DNA of 35,468 nt. Origin: an uncultured Alistipes sp. (GTDB taxonomy: Bacteria > Bacteroidota > Bacteroidia > Bacteroidales > Rikenellaceae). Positions 1 through 7,411 of the stretch are shown here, piece by piece (within the stretch, counting starts at the first letter, position 1; the number at the start of each line of letters is the position of its first letter). Location: assembly GCA_959604655.1 (NCBI GenBank), contig CAUHCL010000010.1:1-35468 (forward strand), given 5' to 3'. The notes beneath the pieces are model-generated. The model made no database searches and was not told where the DNA came from. It saw only the letters and a list, made by a program, of their open reading frames with translations. The translations under genes and the position numbers were made by a program.

Positions 1-345
1 CCGCGGCGACGGAGCGTAAAGAATCGGAGACCTTTTGATTGCTTCAAAAGTGCCGCAGGCATCCGATTCAGCGCAGTCGCAAGGACGACCCCGAAATCGT
101 TTCACCGCGGCGGTTTTTAGGTTACCTTTTGTGCGGACAAAAGGTAACGTATGAAAAAATAGTAGAGAGAATGCGACTCTTTAGAGTCGCGCGGGTCGCA
201 GCCTCTGCCGCGGGATGGGCTGACGCGTGTGTATTTTGCGGTTCTTCAGAACCGCGCAGTTCGCCGCCGCCCCACTGCGGCGGACTGCAACTCGCCGATG
301 GCTCGTGCACGTCCTCCGCCGTCGGCGAACAGCAACGACGGTCCC
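1..345. repeat. Intergenic repeat island 1
   Basis: This stretch holds no credible gene. Positions 1-119 match 12281-12399 almost base for base (module M2) and appear inverted at 27081-27260. Positions 121-148 are a perfect 12-bp palindromic stem, GTTACCTTTTGT with its complement around GCGG (module M3). At 173-190 and 238-255 lie short hairpins with GACTC/GAGTC and GGTTC/GAACC stems. Positions 204-335 are module M4 in inverted orientation (compare 7542-7680). The frames that cross the island shift between copies, so it is probably non-coding. It lies just past the 3' end of the beta-barrel gene. Its left boundary is unknown because the window starts inside it. Confidence 0.8.
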
Positions 346-358
346 GCCGCACCTTATT

Positions 359-1726
359 TTATCTGAACGAGATCCTTATTCCCAGATTGAGATTGAAGTT
401 GAGGGGGCGTTTGCTGTAAGCGGTCTCCGTCTCGCTGCCGTTGTCGAAGTAGTAGCCTATTCCGGGCTCGACGTAGAGTCCCGTGCGCGGCGACAGGTTG
501 TATTGCAGTCCCGCCGCGGCCGCGACCGACCATTGCAGCGGCTCGATTTCTATGCTCCGACGTTCGGTCGATTCGCCGCGTCCGCGGAGGACGTAGCGGG
601 TCTCGGAGCGTCCCGAAATGCACTTCTCCACACTCGCGCCGCCCGAGAGGTAAAACGTCAGCCGCTTGCCCGACCATGCGTTCCATACCAGATTGACGGG
701 TATGCCCATGTAGTGCAGCGTGCGATCCTCGTCGTAGTAGCACTCCGCGCCGCCCGAGCTTATATCCGATCGGAGCAGCGTATAGGTCAGTCCGCTCTCG
801 ACGCCGATGGCGGGGGTTATCATGCAGCGCAGCGAGAATCCGAACCTCAGCGGCTGCCGATGCCTTATCTCGGTGTCGACGGGGGCGTTGCGGTTGTAGA
901 GCATGACGACGGTCAGCGGATCGTCGAGCGGATCGACCATCCCCGCCTCCGAGCGGTATCGGTCGGCGCTGACCATCATCGCGCCGCTCACCGAATGCTG
1001 CGAATCGGATGCGCCCGCGGCAAGTCCCGACAGATATACGTCGGCCGTCAGCCGCCCCCTCTCGCCGCCTGCCGTGCGCTTTGCGGCATACTCCGAATCC
1101 GCTGCGGGAATACGGCGCCCGCCCGTCGCGGCATAGCCTTTCCGCGCTTCGGCCGCGGTTTCGGCGCGGCTCTCCGCACTGTTCCCGACGCTGCTTTCAG
1201 CGTTGCTCTCGACACTGCTTTCGAGCGCCGACGACACCCCGTCTGCCGATTCTGCCTGCTGCGCGGCAAAGGTCGTGGCGCGCTTGGCCGCAAGTACGCT
1301 TTCCGCCGTTTCGGTCTGCGTCCGCACTTTCCCCCGCGCGGACGCGGCGACGCGTTTTCCCGATATTCCGACTTTCGGAACGTCGTGCGCGGCGACGGCG
1401 AGCGCCGACTCTTCGGCCATGTCAGCCCCCGTCACTTCGGTCAAAAGATCGGGCAGGAGGTCAGGCGCGGGCGCAGCATCGCGCGAAAGACGCGTGTAAC
1501 CCAACGCCAGTGCGAGCGCGAGCATGGCCGCCACGGCCGCGCGGCGCATCCACAGCGCTACGACATTGCGCGGCGGCACGACAGGCGCCGCGGGTATGCT
1601 CGCGCGGTCCAGCTCGCGGGCTATGTCGTCCCACAGATCCTCGGGGGCGGGTTCCCGATAGTCGGCCATGCGGTCGCGCAGATCATTCAGCCATTTGTCG
1701 TTCATATCGTCGGTTTGTGCGTTCAT
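359..1726 (-). CDS. Anti-sigma-like membrane protein with C-terminal outer-membrane beta-barrel domain
   Basis: This 455-residue protein is probably the partner of the overlapping ECF sigma factor. Residues 9-40 form a short cytoplasmic segment rich in Asp, Arg and Trp (WLNDLRDRMADY, then EDLWDDIARELD). Residues 63-78 form one hydrophobic transmembrane helix. A long Ala/Ser/Glu-rich linker follows, with repeated ESSVES/AESSVG-like units. The last 200 or so residues look like a porin-family barrel: alternating strands (LTYTLLRS, LQYNLSPRTGLYVEPG) ending in GIRISFR, whose terminal aromatic is typical of barrel proteins. The start at 1726 overlaps the sigma gene by 44 bases; Met8 at 1705 is an alternative start. 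The anti-sigma role is inferred from gene order and topology, as no family domain can be named with certainty. Confidence 0.75.
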   Translation of the reverse strand: MNAQTDDMNDKWLNDLRDRMADYREPAPEDLWDDIARELDRASIPAAPVVPPRNVVALWMRRAAVAAMLALALALGYTRLSRDAAPAPDLLPDLLTEVTGADMAEESALAVAAHDVPKVGISGKRVAASARGKVRTQTETAESVLAAKRATTFAAQQAESADGVSSALESSVESNAESSVGNSAESRAETAAEARKGYAATGGRRIPAADSEYAAKRTAGGERGRLTADVYLSGLAAGASDSQHSVSGAMMVSADRYRSEAGMVDPLDDPLTVVMLYNRNAPVDTEIRHRQPLRFGFSLRCMITPAIGVESGLTYTLLRSDISSGGAECYYDEDRTLHYMGIPVNLVWNAWSGKRLTFYLSGGASVEKCISGRSETRYVLRGRGESTERRSIEIEPLQWSVAAAAGLQYNLSPRTGLYVEPGIGYYFDNGSETETAYSKRPLNFNLNLGIRISFR

Positions 1727-2273
1727 ATTCTCGGATGCGTTTGGCCAGTATGTTTCTGGCGCGGTGAAGTTGCGATGCCGACGAGCTCTCGGCTATGCCC
1801 AGCAGGTCGGCTATTTCGCGGTGGCTTCGGCCTTCGAAGACGTAGAGGTTGAAAACCGTTCGGTAGCCTGTCGGCAGCTCGCGGACCATCTCCTGTATGA
1901 CCGATTGCGGGACCTCGGTCGGGGGCGGGTCGTCGCCGTCGTCCGCCACGTCGGATATGTCGCGGTCGGACAGCGGGAGTTCGAACCGCTCGCGCCGCTT
2001 CAGATGCTTGAGGGCTTCGTTGACCGTTATGCGGGTCATCCATGCGCGGAGCGACCCCGCGCCGCGGTATTCGAAATTCGCTACGGCCGAAAAGATCTTC
2101 ACGAAACTCTCCTGCAACACGTCGCGCACGCTGTCGCGGTCGGCTATGTAGCGCGATGCCACGGCGGTCATGTAGCCTGCATAACGGACGTACAGCTCCT
2201 TCATCGCGGCGGGATTGCCTGCGCGAACGAGCTGTACGAGTTGCGTTTCGTCTATGTTTTCGGTTCGGGTCAT
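1683..2273 (-). CDS. ECF RNA polymerase sigma factor
   Basis: This 196-residue ECF sigma-70 factor directs RNA polymerase to a dedicated set of promoters. Region 2 spans about residues 8-90, with the conserved DVLQESFVKIF and RAWMTRITVNEALKHLKR segments. Region 4 spans about 130-185, with LPTGYRTVFNLYVFEGRSHREIADLLGI-type helix-turn-helix sequence followed by SQLHRARNILAKRI. The frame can be extended upstream to 2378, but that ATG overlaps a TAATTTTG -7 box (2376-2383), so the Met at 2273 is chosen. The gene overlaps the membrane protein that follows it, the usual layout of an ECF factor and its regulator in Bacteroidetes. The target genes cannot be told from this window. Confidence 0.9.
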   Translation of the reverse strand: MTRTENIDETQLVQLVRAGNPAAMKELYVRYAGYMTAVASRYIADRDSVRDVLQESFVKIFSAVANFEYRGAGSLRAWMTRITVNEALKHLKRRERFELPLSDRDISDVADDGDDPPPTEVPQSVIQEMVRELPTGYRTVFNLYVFEGRSHREIADLLGIAESSSASQLHRARNILAKRIREYERTNRRYERQMAE

Positions 2274-2375
2274 AATTGCGTGCGGGCGCTGCTCGGAGGA
2301 TACCGACGCGGCATCCGTTCCGTCGCGCCCGACTCCGACCGCAGGTTTCTCGGTGCGGTCGGAGCGGAGTATTTG

Positions 2376-2383
2376 CAAAATTA
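2376..2383 (-). promoter_or_regulatory. Putative -7 box for the ECF sigma operon
   Basis: TAATTTTG on the minus strand fits the Bacteroidetes TAnnTTTG consensus. It lies about 100 bases ahead of the sigma factor ATG. No clear TTTG -33 element was found at 19-21 bases, so it could also be a promoter read by the ECF factor itself. Confidence 0.45.
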
Positions 2384-2445
2384 ATCGTTTATCGCCATTC
2401 TCCGCGACGAAATGCGATTATTCGTCCGTTTGTCGCGCGCCTGTG

Positions 2446-3189
2446 CTATTGCAGCTTCAGCGCGGGGCGGACTTCGGCGGTCGCGGCGCCCTCCGATGTG
2501 GTAGCGCGCGTGCGGTAGTCGAATTCCACCGACTTGGGGCCCGAGAACGATTTCCACGTGAGCTTGAGCTTCACCGTCTCACCCTCGGTGTCGGGCAGTC
2601 CGTCGAGTCGGAAGGCCACGAGACCGTCGCCCCATATGCGCTGTCCGTCGCCGTTGTTGTCCTGGCGGAACTGCACCTCGTAGGGATTCTCGGGGTTGAC
2701 GCCCGTCACCAGGTTCACCAGATGGGGCGTGCGGTTGTCACCCTCCCATTTGGTGCGGAAGCGCAGGGTGAGGTAACCGTCCTCGGCGATGGTCACCCAG
2801 TCGCGGACGATCTCCACGGGATCCTGCTGCGTCAGACCTTCGGCTTCGGCCTCGGCGACGGTGATGGCGGGTTTGGTCAGGATGCTGTCGATCCAGTTGA
2901 CGTACACTAACTGGTCGTAGAGCTCGCTCTTCTCCTGAAGACGCGTGTAGTTGGTCAGCGCGCGCACCTCCTTGTCGCCGAAAGGCGATCCTTTCATGTT
3001 GGCGGGCTGGAGCGTGGTGTCGTCGTCGAGCTGCATGTAGAACGACTGCGAGTCGACGGGCTTCACCGTCACCAGAGCGTTGGGGTAGAGGTACCAGTAT
3101 CCGTCGTCGTTGTCGTCGTCGCATGCGACGAATCCGCCGGCAGCGAGCAGGGCGGTCAGGCCCCAAAGAAGTGATTTCATCTTTTTCAT
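2446..3189 (-). CDS. NigD-like lipoprotein
   Basis: This 247-residue secreted lipoprotein resembles the NigD-like family of Bacteroidales. MKKMKSLLWGLTALL forms a signal peptide and FVAC, with Cys23, is the lipobox; an Asp-rich stretch follows, as is common for exported lipoproteins in this phylum. The segment from YWYLYPNALVTVK to FYMQLDDDTTL is the part I recognise as the NigD-like N-terminal OB-type domain, and a beta-rich C-terminal domain follows (LRFRTKWEG, KLKLTWKSF, VEFDYRTR). The frame is open up to 3429, but the upstream part is repeat DNA and lacks a signal peptide, so Met at 3189 is the start. The name comes from nigABCD bacteriocin loci, but most homologues have no known function and no bacteriocin genes are nearby. 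Confidence 0.8.
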   Translation of the reverse strand: MKKMKSLLWGLTALLAAGGFVACDDDNDDGYWYLYPNALVTVKPVDSQSFYMQLDDDTTLQPANMKGSPFGDKEVRALTNYTRLQEKSELYDQLVYVNWIDSILTKPAITVAEAEAEGLTQQDPVEIVRDWVTIAEDGYLTLRFRTKWEGDNRTPHLVNLVTGVNPENPYEVQFRQDNNGDGQRIWGDGLVAFRLDGLPDTEGETVKLKLTWKSFSGPKSVEFDYRTRATTSEGAATAEVRPALKLQ

Positions 3190-3247
3190 TTTGTCTTTAG
3201 TTTTTTGAATGTTGTTTTTTCGTTTGTCTCTGTCCGTAAAATCGCGG

Positions 3248-3300
3248 AATGCGGAAACCTTGCATGGACAATGCAAAAATTTCCGCATTTTTTGTTTTTT
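3248..3300. promoter_or_regulatory. Nested palindrome in the nigD-like leader
   Basis: AATGCGGAAA (3248-3257) pairs perfectly with TTTCCGCATT (3280-3289). Inside it TTGCAT (3260-3265) pairs with ATGCAA (3271-3276). A T-rich tract follows on the plus strand to 3300. Read on plus it looks like a terminator, but no plus-strand gene ends here. It lies about 60 bases upstream of the NigD-like start on minus and could be an attenuator or operator. Confidence 0.5.
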
Positions 3301-3319
3301 CGGATGCAAAATGCGCGAC

Positions 3320-3712
3320 AGGGCTATGTTTTTCGGGCGGTAGCCCGCAACACGCTGCGTCATGCCACCGATACGTCTGGCGAAGATTGGCATCTCAAAC
3401 GGGTGGTTGTCGGAAGAGATTCCATTCATTTTTCGTTCTGACGAACAAAAATGTGGAATGACGCGGGTGGGTTTCGTTTTTTTTTGCCTGCTGTTCGCCG
3501 ACGGCGGAGGATATGCACGAGCTGAAAGCGAGTTGCAGTCCGCCGCGTGGGACGGCGGCGAACTGTGCGGCTCAAAGAGCCGCAGACGTCGTAATGGAAA
3601 AGTTTTCGGGTCGCGGCCTGCGGGGACCGCGTGAATGAGCGATGAGCGAATAGCGGGCCTCCGCTGGGGCGAGGCTGCGGCCCGCGCAGTCCTGCGGACT
3701 GCAAATATTCAC
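3320..3712. repeat. Intergenic repeat island 2
   Basis: The gene-free stretch 3190-3835 is mostly repeat. 3359-3467 is module M1, which begins with TCATGCCACCG, contains TTGGCATCTCAAAC and ends in a hairpin around TTCTGACGAA; copies lie at 7751-7875, 12440-12570 and, truncated, 27001-27048. 3489-3583 is module M4, ending in the hairpin GCGGCTC-AAA-GAGCCGC (3567-3583). 3608-3702 is module M5, ending in GCAGTCC-TGC-GGACTGC (3686-3702). 3320-3345 contains GGGCTA paired with TAGCCC. No frame is kept between copies. Confidence 0.75.
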
Positions 3713-3780
3713 ACGTGCCGGCCTGTTCCGCGGCACAAGCATGTGCATTTCGGCCTTCAGGTCGTTGTTGTCCGTAAATA

Positions 3781-3815
3781 CATTCGGGTCCCCGCACACT
3801 GCGGAGACCCGAATG
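3781..3815 (-). terminator. Terminator-like hairpin after frr
   Basis: CATTCGGGTC (3781-3790) pairs with GACCCGAATG (3806-3815), with an inner CCGC/GCGG. It lies 20 bases past the frr stop codon on the minus strand. The U-tract is weak (ATGTATTTA). Confidence 0.6.
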
Positions 3816-3835
3816 CAAAATATTGAAAAGATGCT

Positions 3836-4393
3836 TCAGACGGTCATGATCTCCTTCTCCTTGGCATCCATCAGCGAGTCGAGCATCTTCGAATACTTCT
3901 CCAGCTGCTTCTGCGCCTGGGTCTCGCCGTCCTTGGCCTCGTCCTCGGGCATGCCCTCCTTCTGTGCCTTCTTGAAAGCCTCCACGGCATCGCGGCGCGC
4001 GTTGCGGAGGCTTATGCGGGCAGTCTCGCCCGCACCGCGGACCTGCTTCACGAGCTCCTTGCGGCGTTCCTCGGTAAGGGGCGGGATCGACAGACGGATC
4101 TGCTCGCCGTTGTTCGAGGGGGTAAGGCCGATGTTGGAGTCGATGATGGCTTTCTCGATCATGCGGATCATGTTCTTGTCCCACGGCTGTATGAGAATGG
4201 TGCGCGCATCGGGCACGGTGACGCTGGCCACGCCCGACACGGGGGTCTGCGAACCGTAATAGTCGACCATGACGCTGTTCAGCACGTTGGTCGACGCCTT
4301 GCCTGCGCGGATGTTCGCGAGTTCTTCGTCGAGGTGGTCGACCGTGCGTTTCATGCGGTCGGCGGCCTCATTGATAATCGTTTTCGTATCCAT
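3836..4393 (-). CDS. frr: Ribosome recycling factor
   Basis: This 185-residue protein is ribosome recycling factor, which works with EF-G in the cytoplasm to split post-termination ribosomes. Its length equals the family norm. The family pattern is clear throughout: LANIRAGKAS near residue 25, a central VTVPDARTILIQPWD segment, then IGLTPSNNGEQIRLSIPPLTEERRKEL and the long helical C-terminal part (VRGAGETARISLRNARRD). It is the last gene of a pyrH, thioredoxin-like, frr cluster on the minus strand, 68 bases after the thioredoxin-like gene. pyrH and frr are often close in bacteria; here a redox gene stands between them. A hairpin follows the stop codon. Confidence 0.97.
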   Translation of the reverse strand: MDTKTIINEAADRMKRTVDHLDEELANIRAGKASTNVLNSVMVDYYGSQTPVSGVASVTVPDARTILIQPWDKNMIRMIEKAIIDSNIGLTPSNNGEQIRLSIPPLTEERRKELVKQVRGAGETARISLRNARRDAVEAFKKAQKEGMPEDEAKDGETQAQKQLEKYSKMLDSLMDAKEKEIMTV

Positions 4394-4461
4394 AGTAGTC
4401 TATTGCTTGAAATTTATCTCTGTTCCGACGGCTCGGTCTGCGAAACCGCATGCGGGCCGTA

Positions 4462-5019
4462 TTACTTCAGCTCCTTGTCGATGGCCTCGATCAGCTTGGC
4501 GAACTCCGCGGCGTCGTAACCCACCGACACGTATTTCACCTTGCCGTCCTTGCCGATGAGGAAGTTGCGCGGGATGTAGTTGGTGGCGAAGAGCTTGAAC
4601 ACCTCCTGCTTGGGGTCGAGGTAGACGGTGAACGTGTAGCCCGTCTTGCCGATGAAAGCCTCCACGACCGACGGCTTCTCGCCGCGCGAGATGGGCATGA
4701 ACACGAAATCCTTGCCCTTGAATCGGTCTATGATCTCCTTCTGCACGTGCTTCAGTTCCTCGCGGCACGGCGGGCACCATGTGGCCCAGAAGTTGACGAG
4801 CACCACCTTGCCTTTCAGCGCCGAGAGGGTCGCCTTCTTGCCGTCGAGCGACGTTACGGTGAAGTCGGGCGCCGTATCGCCCTGCTTCGTGATGGTGGAA
4901 GCCGCGATATCGTCGTTTCTCGTACCCTGCGCCGATGCGGCCGAGGGGAGGGCAAGCGCAAGCAGTGCCGCGAACGCCGCCGCAATATATGCCTTGCGGC
5001 ATGAAATGATCTTTTTCAT
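4462..5019 (-). CDS. TlpA-family thioredoxin-like protein
   Basis: This 185-residue exported protein has a thioredoxin fold of the TlpA/ResA type, which reduces or rearranges disulfides outside the cytoplasm. Residues 1-31 form a signal peptide with the helix AAAFAALLALALPSAASA. The domain begins at GDTAPDFTVTSLDGKKATLS, and the active site is NFWATWCPPCREEL with Cys82 and Cys85. The cis-proline region is seen as NYIPRNFLIGKDGKV. There is no lipobox Cys, so it is probably soluble in the periplasm. It lies between pyrH and frr, 65 and 68 bases away, and may be cotranscribed with them. The substrate cannot be inferred; cytochrome c maturation genes are not in view. Confidence 0.9.
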   Translation of the reverse strand: MKKIISCRKAYIAAAFAALLALALPSAASAQGTRNDDIAASTITKQGDTAPDFTVTSLDGKKATLSALKGKVVLVNFWATWCPPCREELKHVQKEIIDRFKGKDFVFMPISRGEKPSVVEAFIGKTGYTFTVYLDPKQEVFKLFATNYIPRNFLIGKDGKVKYVSVGYDAAEFAKLIEAIDKELK

Positions 5020-5084
5020 AATCCTATCGTTTTATGCCGAGGCTTCGCGCCTCGCGCCGTTTGTCGGTTTCGCTCCCGCGCCGC

Positions 5085-5795
5085 CTACTCCTTGCAGACC
5101 AGCGTCCCGATCGCCTCGCCGTCGAGCACCTTTTGCAGGTTGCCCTCGGTGTCCATGTCGAACACGATGATGTCGAGACCGTTCTCCTTGCAGAGCGTGA
5201 AGGCCGTCATGTCCATCACCTTGAGGTTGCGGGCGTATACCTCGTCGAAAGTTATGCGGTCGAACTTCACGGCCGAGGGATCCTTCTCGGGATCGGCCGT
5301 GTAGACGCCGTCCACGCGGGTGCCCTTGAACATCACGTCGGCCTCGATCTCGATGCCGCGCAGGGCCGAAGCCGTGTCGGTCGAGAAGTAGGGATTCGAC
5401 GTGCCGCCGCCGATGATGACCACATAGCCCGCTTCGAGATACTCTATGGCGCGCGCCTTCGAATAGTACTCGCCGATCGGCTCCATGCGTATCGAGGTCA
5501 GCACCTTGGTCTTCACGCCGTCGGCCTCCAGCGCCGACTGCAACGCCAGTGAGTTGACTATGGTGGCGAGCATGCCCATCTGGTCGCCCTTCACGCGGTC
5601 GAAGCCGCGCCCCACGCCCTGGAGTCCGCGGAATATGTTGCCTCCGCCAATAACGATGCCAATCTGTACGCCGCCCGCGGCCGCGGCCTTGATCTGCGCG
5701 GCATATGATCGGAGCACGTCGGTCGAAATGCCGTATTTCTGTTCGCCCTGGAGCGATTCGCCGCTCAGTTTCAGCAGGATTCTGTCGTATTTCAT
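5085..5795 (-). CDS. pyrH: UMP kinase
   Basis: This 236-residue enzyme phosphorylates UMP to UDP with ATP in pyrimidine nucleotide synthesis. It belongs to the amino-acid-kinase fold, unlike eukaryotic UMP/CMP kinases. Visible signatures are ILLKLSGESLQG at the N-terminus, IVIGGGNIFRG near residue 47, GDQMGMLATIVNSLALQ near 91, and VIIGGGTSNPYFSTDTASALR with the downstream GVYTADPEKDPSA. The length fits the family. It is the first gene of the minus-strand cluster with the thioredoxin-like gene and frr. A TATCTTCG sequence, one mismatch from the -7 consensus, lies a few dozen bases upstream. Confidence 0.97.
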   Translation of the reverse strand: MKYDRILLKLSGESLQGEQKYGISTDVLRSYAAQIKAAAAGGVQIGIVIGGGNIFRGLQGVGRGFDRVKGDQMGMLATIVNSLALQSALEADGVKTKVLTSIRMEPIGEYYSKARAIEYLEAGYVVIIGGGTSNPYFSTDTASALRGIEIEADVMFKGTRVDGVYTADPEKDPSAVKFDRITFDEVYARNLKVMDMTAFTLCKENGLDIIVFDMDTEGNLQKVLDGEAIGTLVCKE

Positions 5796-5966
5796 AATGT
5801 GGGATTCTGTTTATCTCTTTGCGAAGATATGAAAAATTCCCGTATCTCGCAACCGACGGCGCGAATTAGGGCGGTGTTTTCGCCCGCGGTAAGTATAAAT
5901 ACTTATTTTTTGCGGCACGACGGACCATTTGCGGAGAGGGAAACGACACCGTATGCGATTTTTTTG

Positions 5967-5974
5967 TACTTTTG
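5967..5974 (+). promoter_or_regulatory. Putative promoter of the alpha-oxoamine synthase gene
   Basis: TACTTTTG matches the Bacteroidetes -7 consensus TAnnTTTG and lies 50 bases before the ATG at 6024. No convincing -33 TTTG was found at the usual distance. Confidence 0.55.
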
Positions 5975-6023
5975 TATGAATGTACTCGCAAACGAACGAA
6001 CATAACTCATTCAACTTAAAAAT

Positions 6024-7295
6024 ATGGTAGATATTTTCGAAAGACTGGAGAAGAATGCCGGCGGCCCGATAGGCCAGTACATGCAGTTGGTACACGGCTA
6101 TTTCGCATTCCCCAAGCTGGAGGGCGAGTTGGGTCCCCACATGCGCTTCCGCGGCAAGATGATGCTCAACTGGAGCCTGAACAACTATCTGGGTCTGGCC
6201 AACCACCCCGAGGTGCGCAAGGCCGATGCGGCAGGTGCCGCCGAGTTCGGCATGGCAGCCCCGATGGGCGCCCGCATGATGAGCGGACAGACGAAGTACC
6301 ACGAGCAGCTGGAGCGCGAGCTGGCCGAGTTCGTCGGCAAGGAGGACGCCTTCCTGCTGAACTTCGGCTACCAGGGCATGATCTCGATCATCGACTGCCT
6401 GCTAACCCCGCGCGACGTGGTGGTCTACGACGCCGAGGCTCACGCCTGCATAATCGACGGTCTGCGCATGCACAAGGGCAAGCGCTTCGTATATGCCCAC
6501 AATAACGAGGAGTCGCTGCGCCTGCAACTCAAGCACGCCACCGAGCTGGCCGAGGAGCAGAAGGGCGGCGTACTGGTAATCACCGAGGGCGTGTTCGGCA
6601 TGAAGGGCGACCTGGGATTCCTCGACGTGATCGTGAAGGCCAAGAAGGACTTCAACTTCCGCCTGCTGGTGGACGACGCACACGGATTCGGAACCATGGG
6701 CCCGGGCGGTCGCGGTACTGCGGCGCACTTCGGCGTGGTGGATCAGGTGGATGTGCTGTTCAACACCTTCGCCAAGTCGATGGCCGGCATAGGCGCCTTC
6801 GTGAGCGGTCCGCGCTGGCTCATCAACCTGTTCCGCTACAACATGCGCTCGCAGCTCTACGCCAAGTCGCTGCCCATGCCCATGGTAATCGGCGCGCTGA
6901 AGCGTATGGAGCTCATCCGCAACCACCCCGAGTACCAGCAGAAGCTGTGGGAGATCACCAACGCTCTCCAGAGCGGCCTGAAGGAGAACGGATTCGACAT
7001 CGGCGTTACGCAGTCGCCCGTCACCCCCATATATATGAAGGGTGGTAACGAGGAAGGTACCAACCTCATCGTAGACCTGCGCGAGAACCACGGTCTGTTC
7101 TGCTCGATCGTGATCTACCCCGTCATCCCCAAGGGCGAGATCATCCTGCGCGTCATTCCCACGGCCGCTCACACCATGGAGGACGTGGAGTACACGATCA
7201 ACGCTTTCAAGGCGGTGCGCGACAAGTTCGAGGCGGGTTACTACCGCTCGATGCCCATCCCGCAGAAAGCCGATCCCGAATTCAAGGTCCGATAA
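6024..7295 (+). CDS. Alpha-oxoamine synthase family PLP enzyme (serine palmitoyltransferase-like; candidate SulA)
   Basis: This 423-residue PLP enzyme belongs to the alpha-oxoamine synthases, which condense an amino acid with an acyl thioester and release CO2. The PLP Lys is Lys251 in NTFAKSMAGIGAF; the cofactor-binding Asp/His pair is in LLVDDAHGFGTMG (217-225), and His140 in DAEAHACI should stack on the ring. Family relatives are serine palmitoyltransferase, 2-amino-3-ketobutyrate CoA ligase and SulA, the cysteate:acyl-ACP transferase that starts sulfonolipid synthesis in Alistipes. The N-terminus (IGQYMQLVHGYFAFPKLEG) is unlike the classical Bacteroides serine palmitoyltransferase as I recall it, so a lipid-forming role with cysteate or serine is inferred, not shown. 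The gene is alone, with its own promoter and terminator. Confidence 0.88.
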   Translation: MVDIFERLEKNAGGPIGQYMQLVHGYFAFPKLEGELGPHMRFRGKMMLNWSLNNYLGLANHPEVRKADAAGAAEFGMAAPMGARMMSGQTKYHEQLERELAEFVGKEDAFLLNFGYQGMISIIDCLLTPRDVVVYDAEAHACIIDGLRMHKGKRFVYAHNNEESLRLQLKHATELAEEQKGGVLVITEGVFGMKGDLGFLDVIVKAKKDFNFRLLVDDAHGFGTMGPGGRGTAAHFGVVDQVDVLFNTFAKSMAGIGAFVSGPRWLINLFRYNMRSQLYAKSLPMPMVIGALKRMELIRNHPEYQQKLWEITNALQSGLKENGFDIGVTQSPVTPIYMKGGNEEGTNLIVDLRENHGLFCSIVIYPVIPKGEIILRVIPTAAHTMEDVEYTINAFKAVRDKFEAGYYRSMPIPQKADPEFKVR

Positions 7296-7334
7296 CTTTG
7301 ATTTTCCCTGCGGGCCGGGTTGCCGGCACGCGAT

Positions 7335-7364
7335 AAGCTGTCCGATATTCGGGCAGCTTTTTTT
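7335..7364 (+). terminator. Intrinsic terminator after the alpha-oxoamine synthase gene
   Basis: AAGCTG-T-CCGA, loop TAT, TCGG-G-CAGCTT, followed by a run of T. It lies 40 bases after the stop codon and should end the transcript before the repeat island. Confidence 0.9.
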
Positions 7365-7411
7365 GTCTGGGGTGCGAGTGTCGGGGGTTGTGCTGCGGTG
7401 GGGCGAAGAAA

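Noticed and set aside
227..1852. Plus-strand open frame of 541 codons at the left end
   Set aside because: It runs through a repeat and then antisense to the barrel protein and the sigma factor; its sequence is Arg-rich and not protein-like.
2274..2378. N-terminal extension of the ECF sigma factor
   Set aside because: The upstream ATG overlaps a -7 promoter box, and the extension has no sigma-factor similarity.
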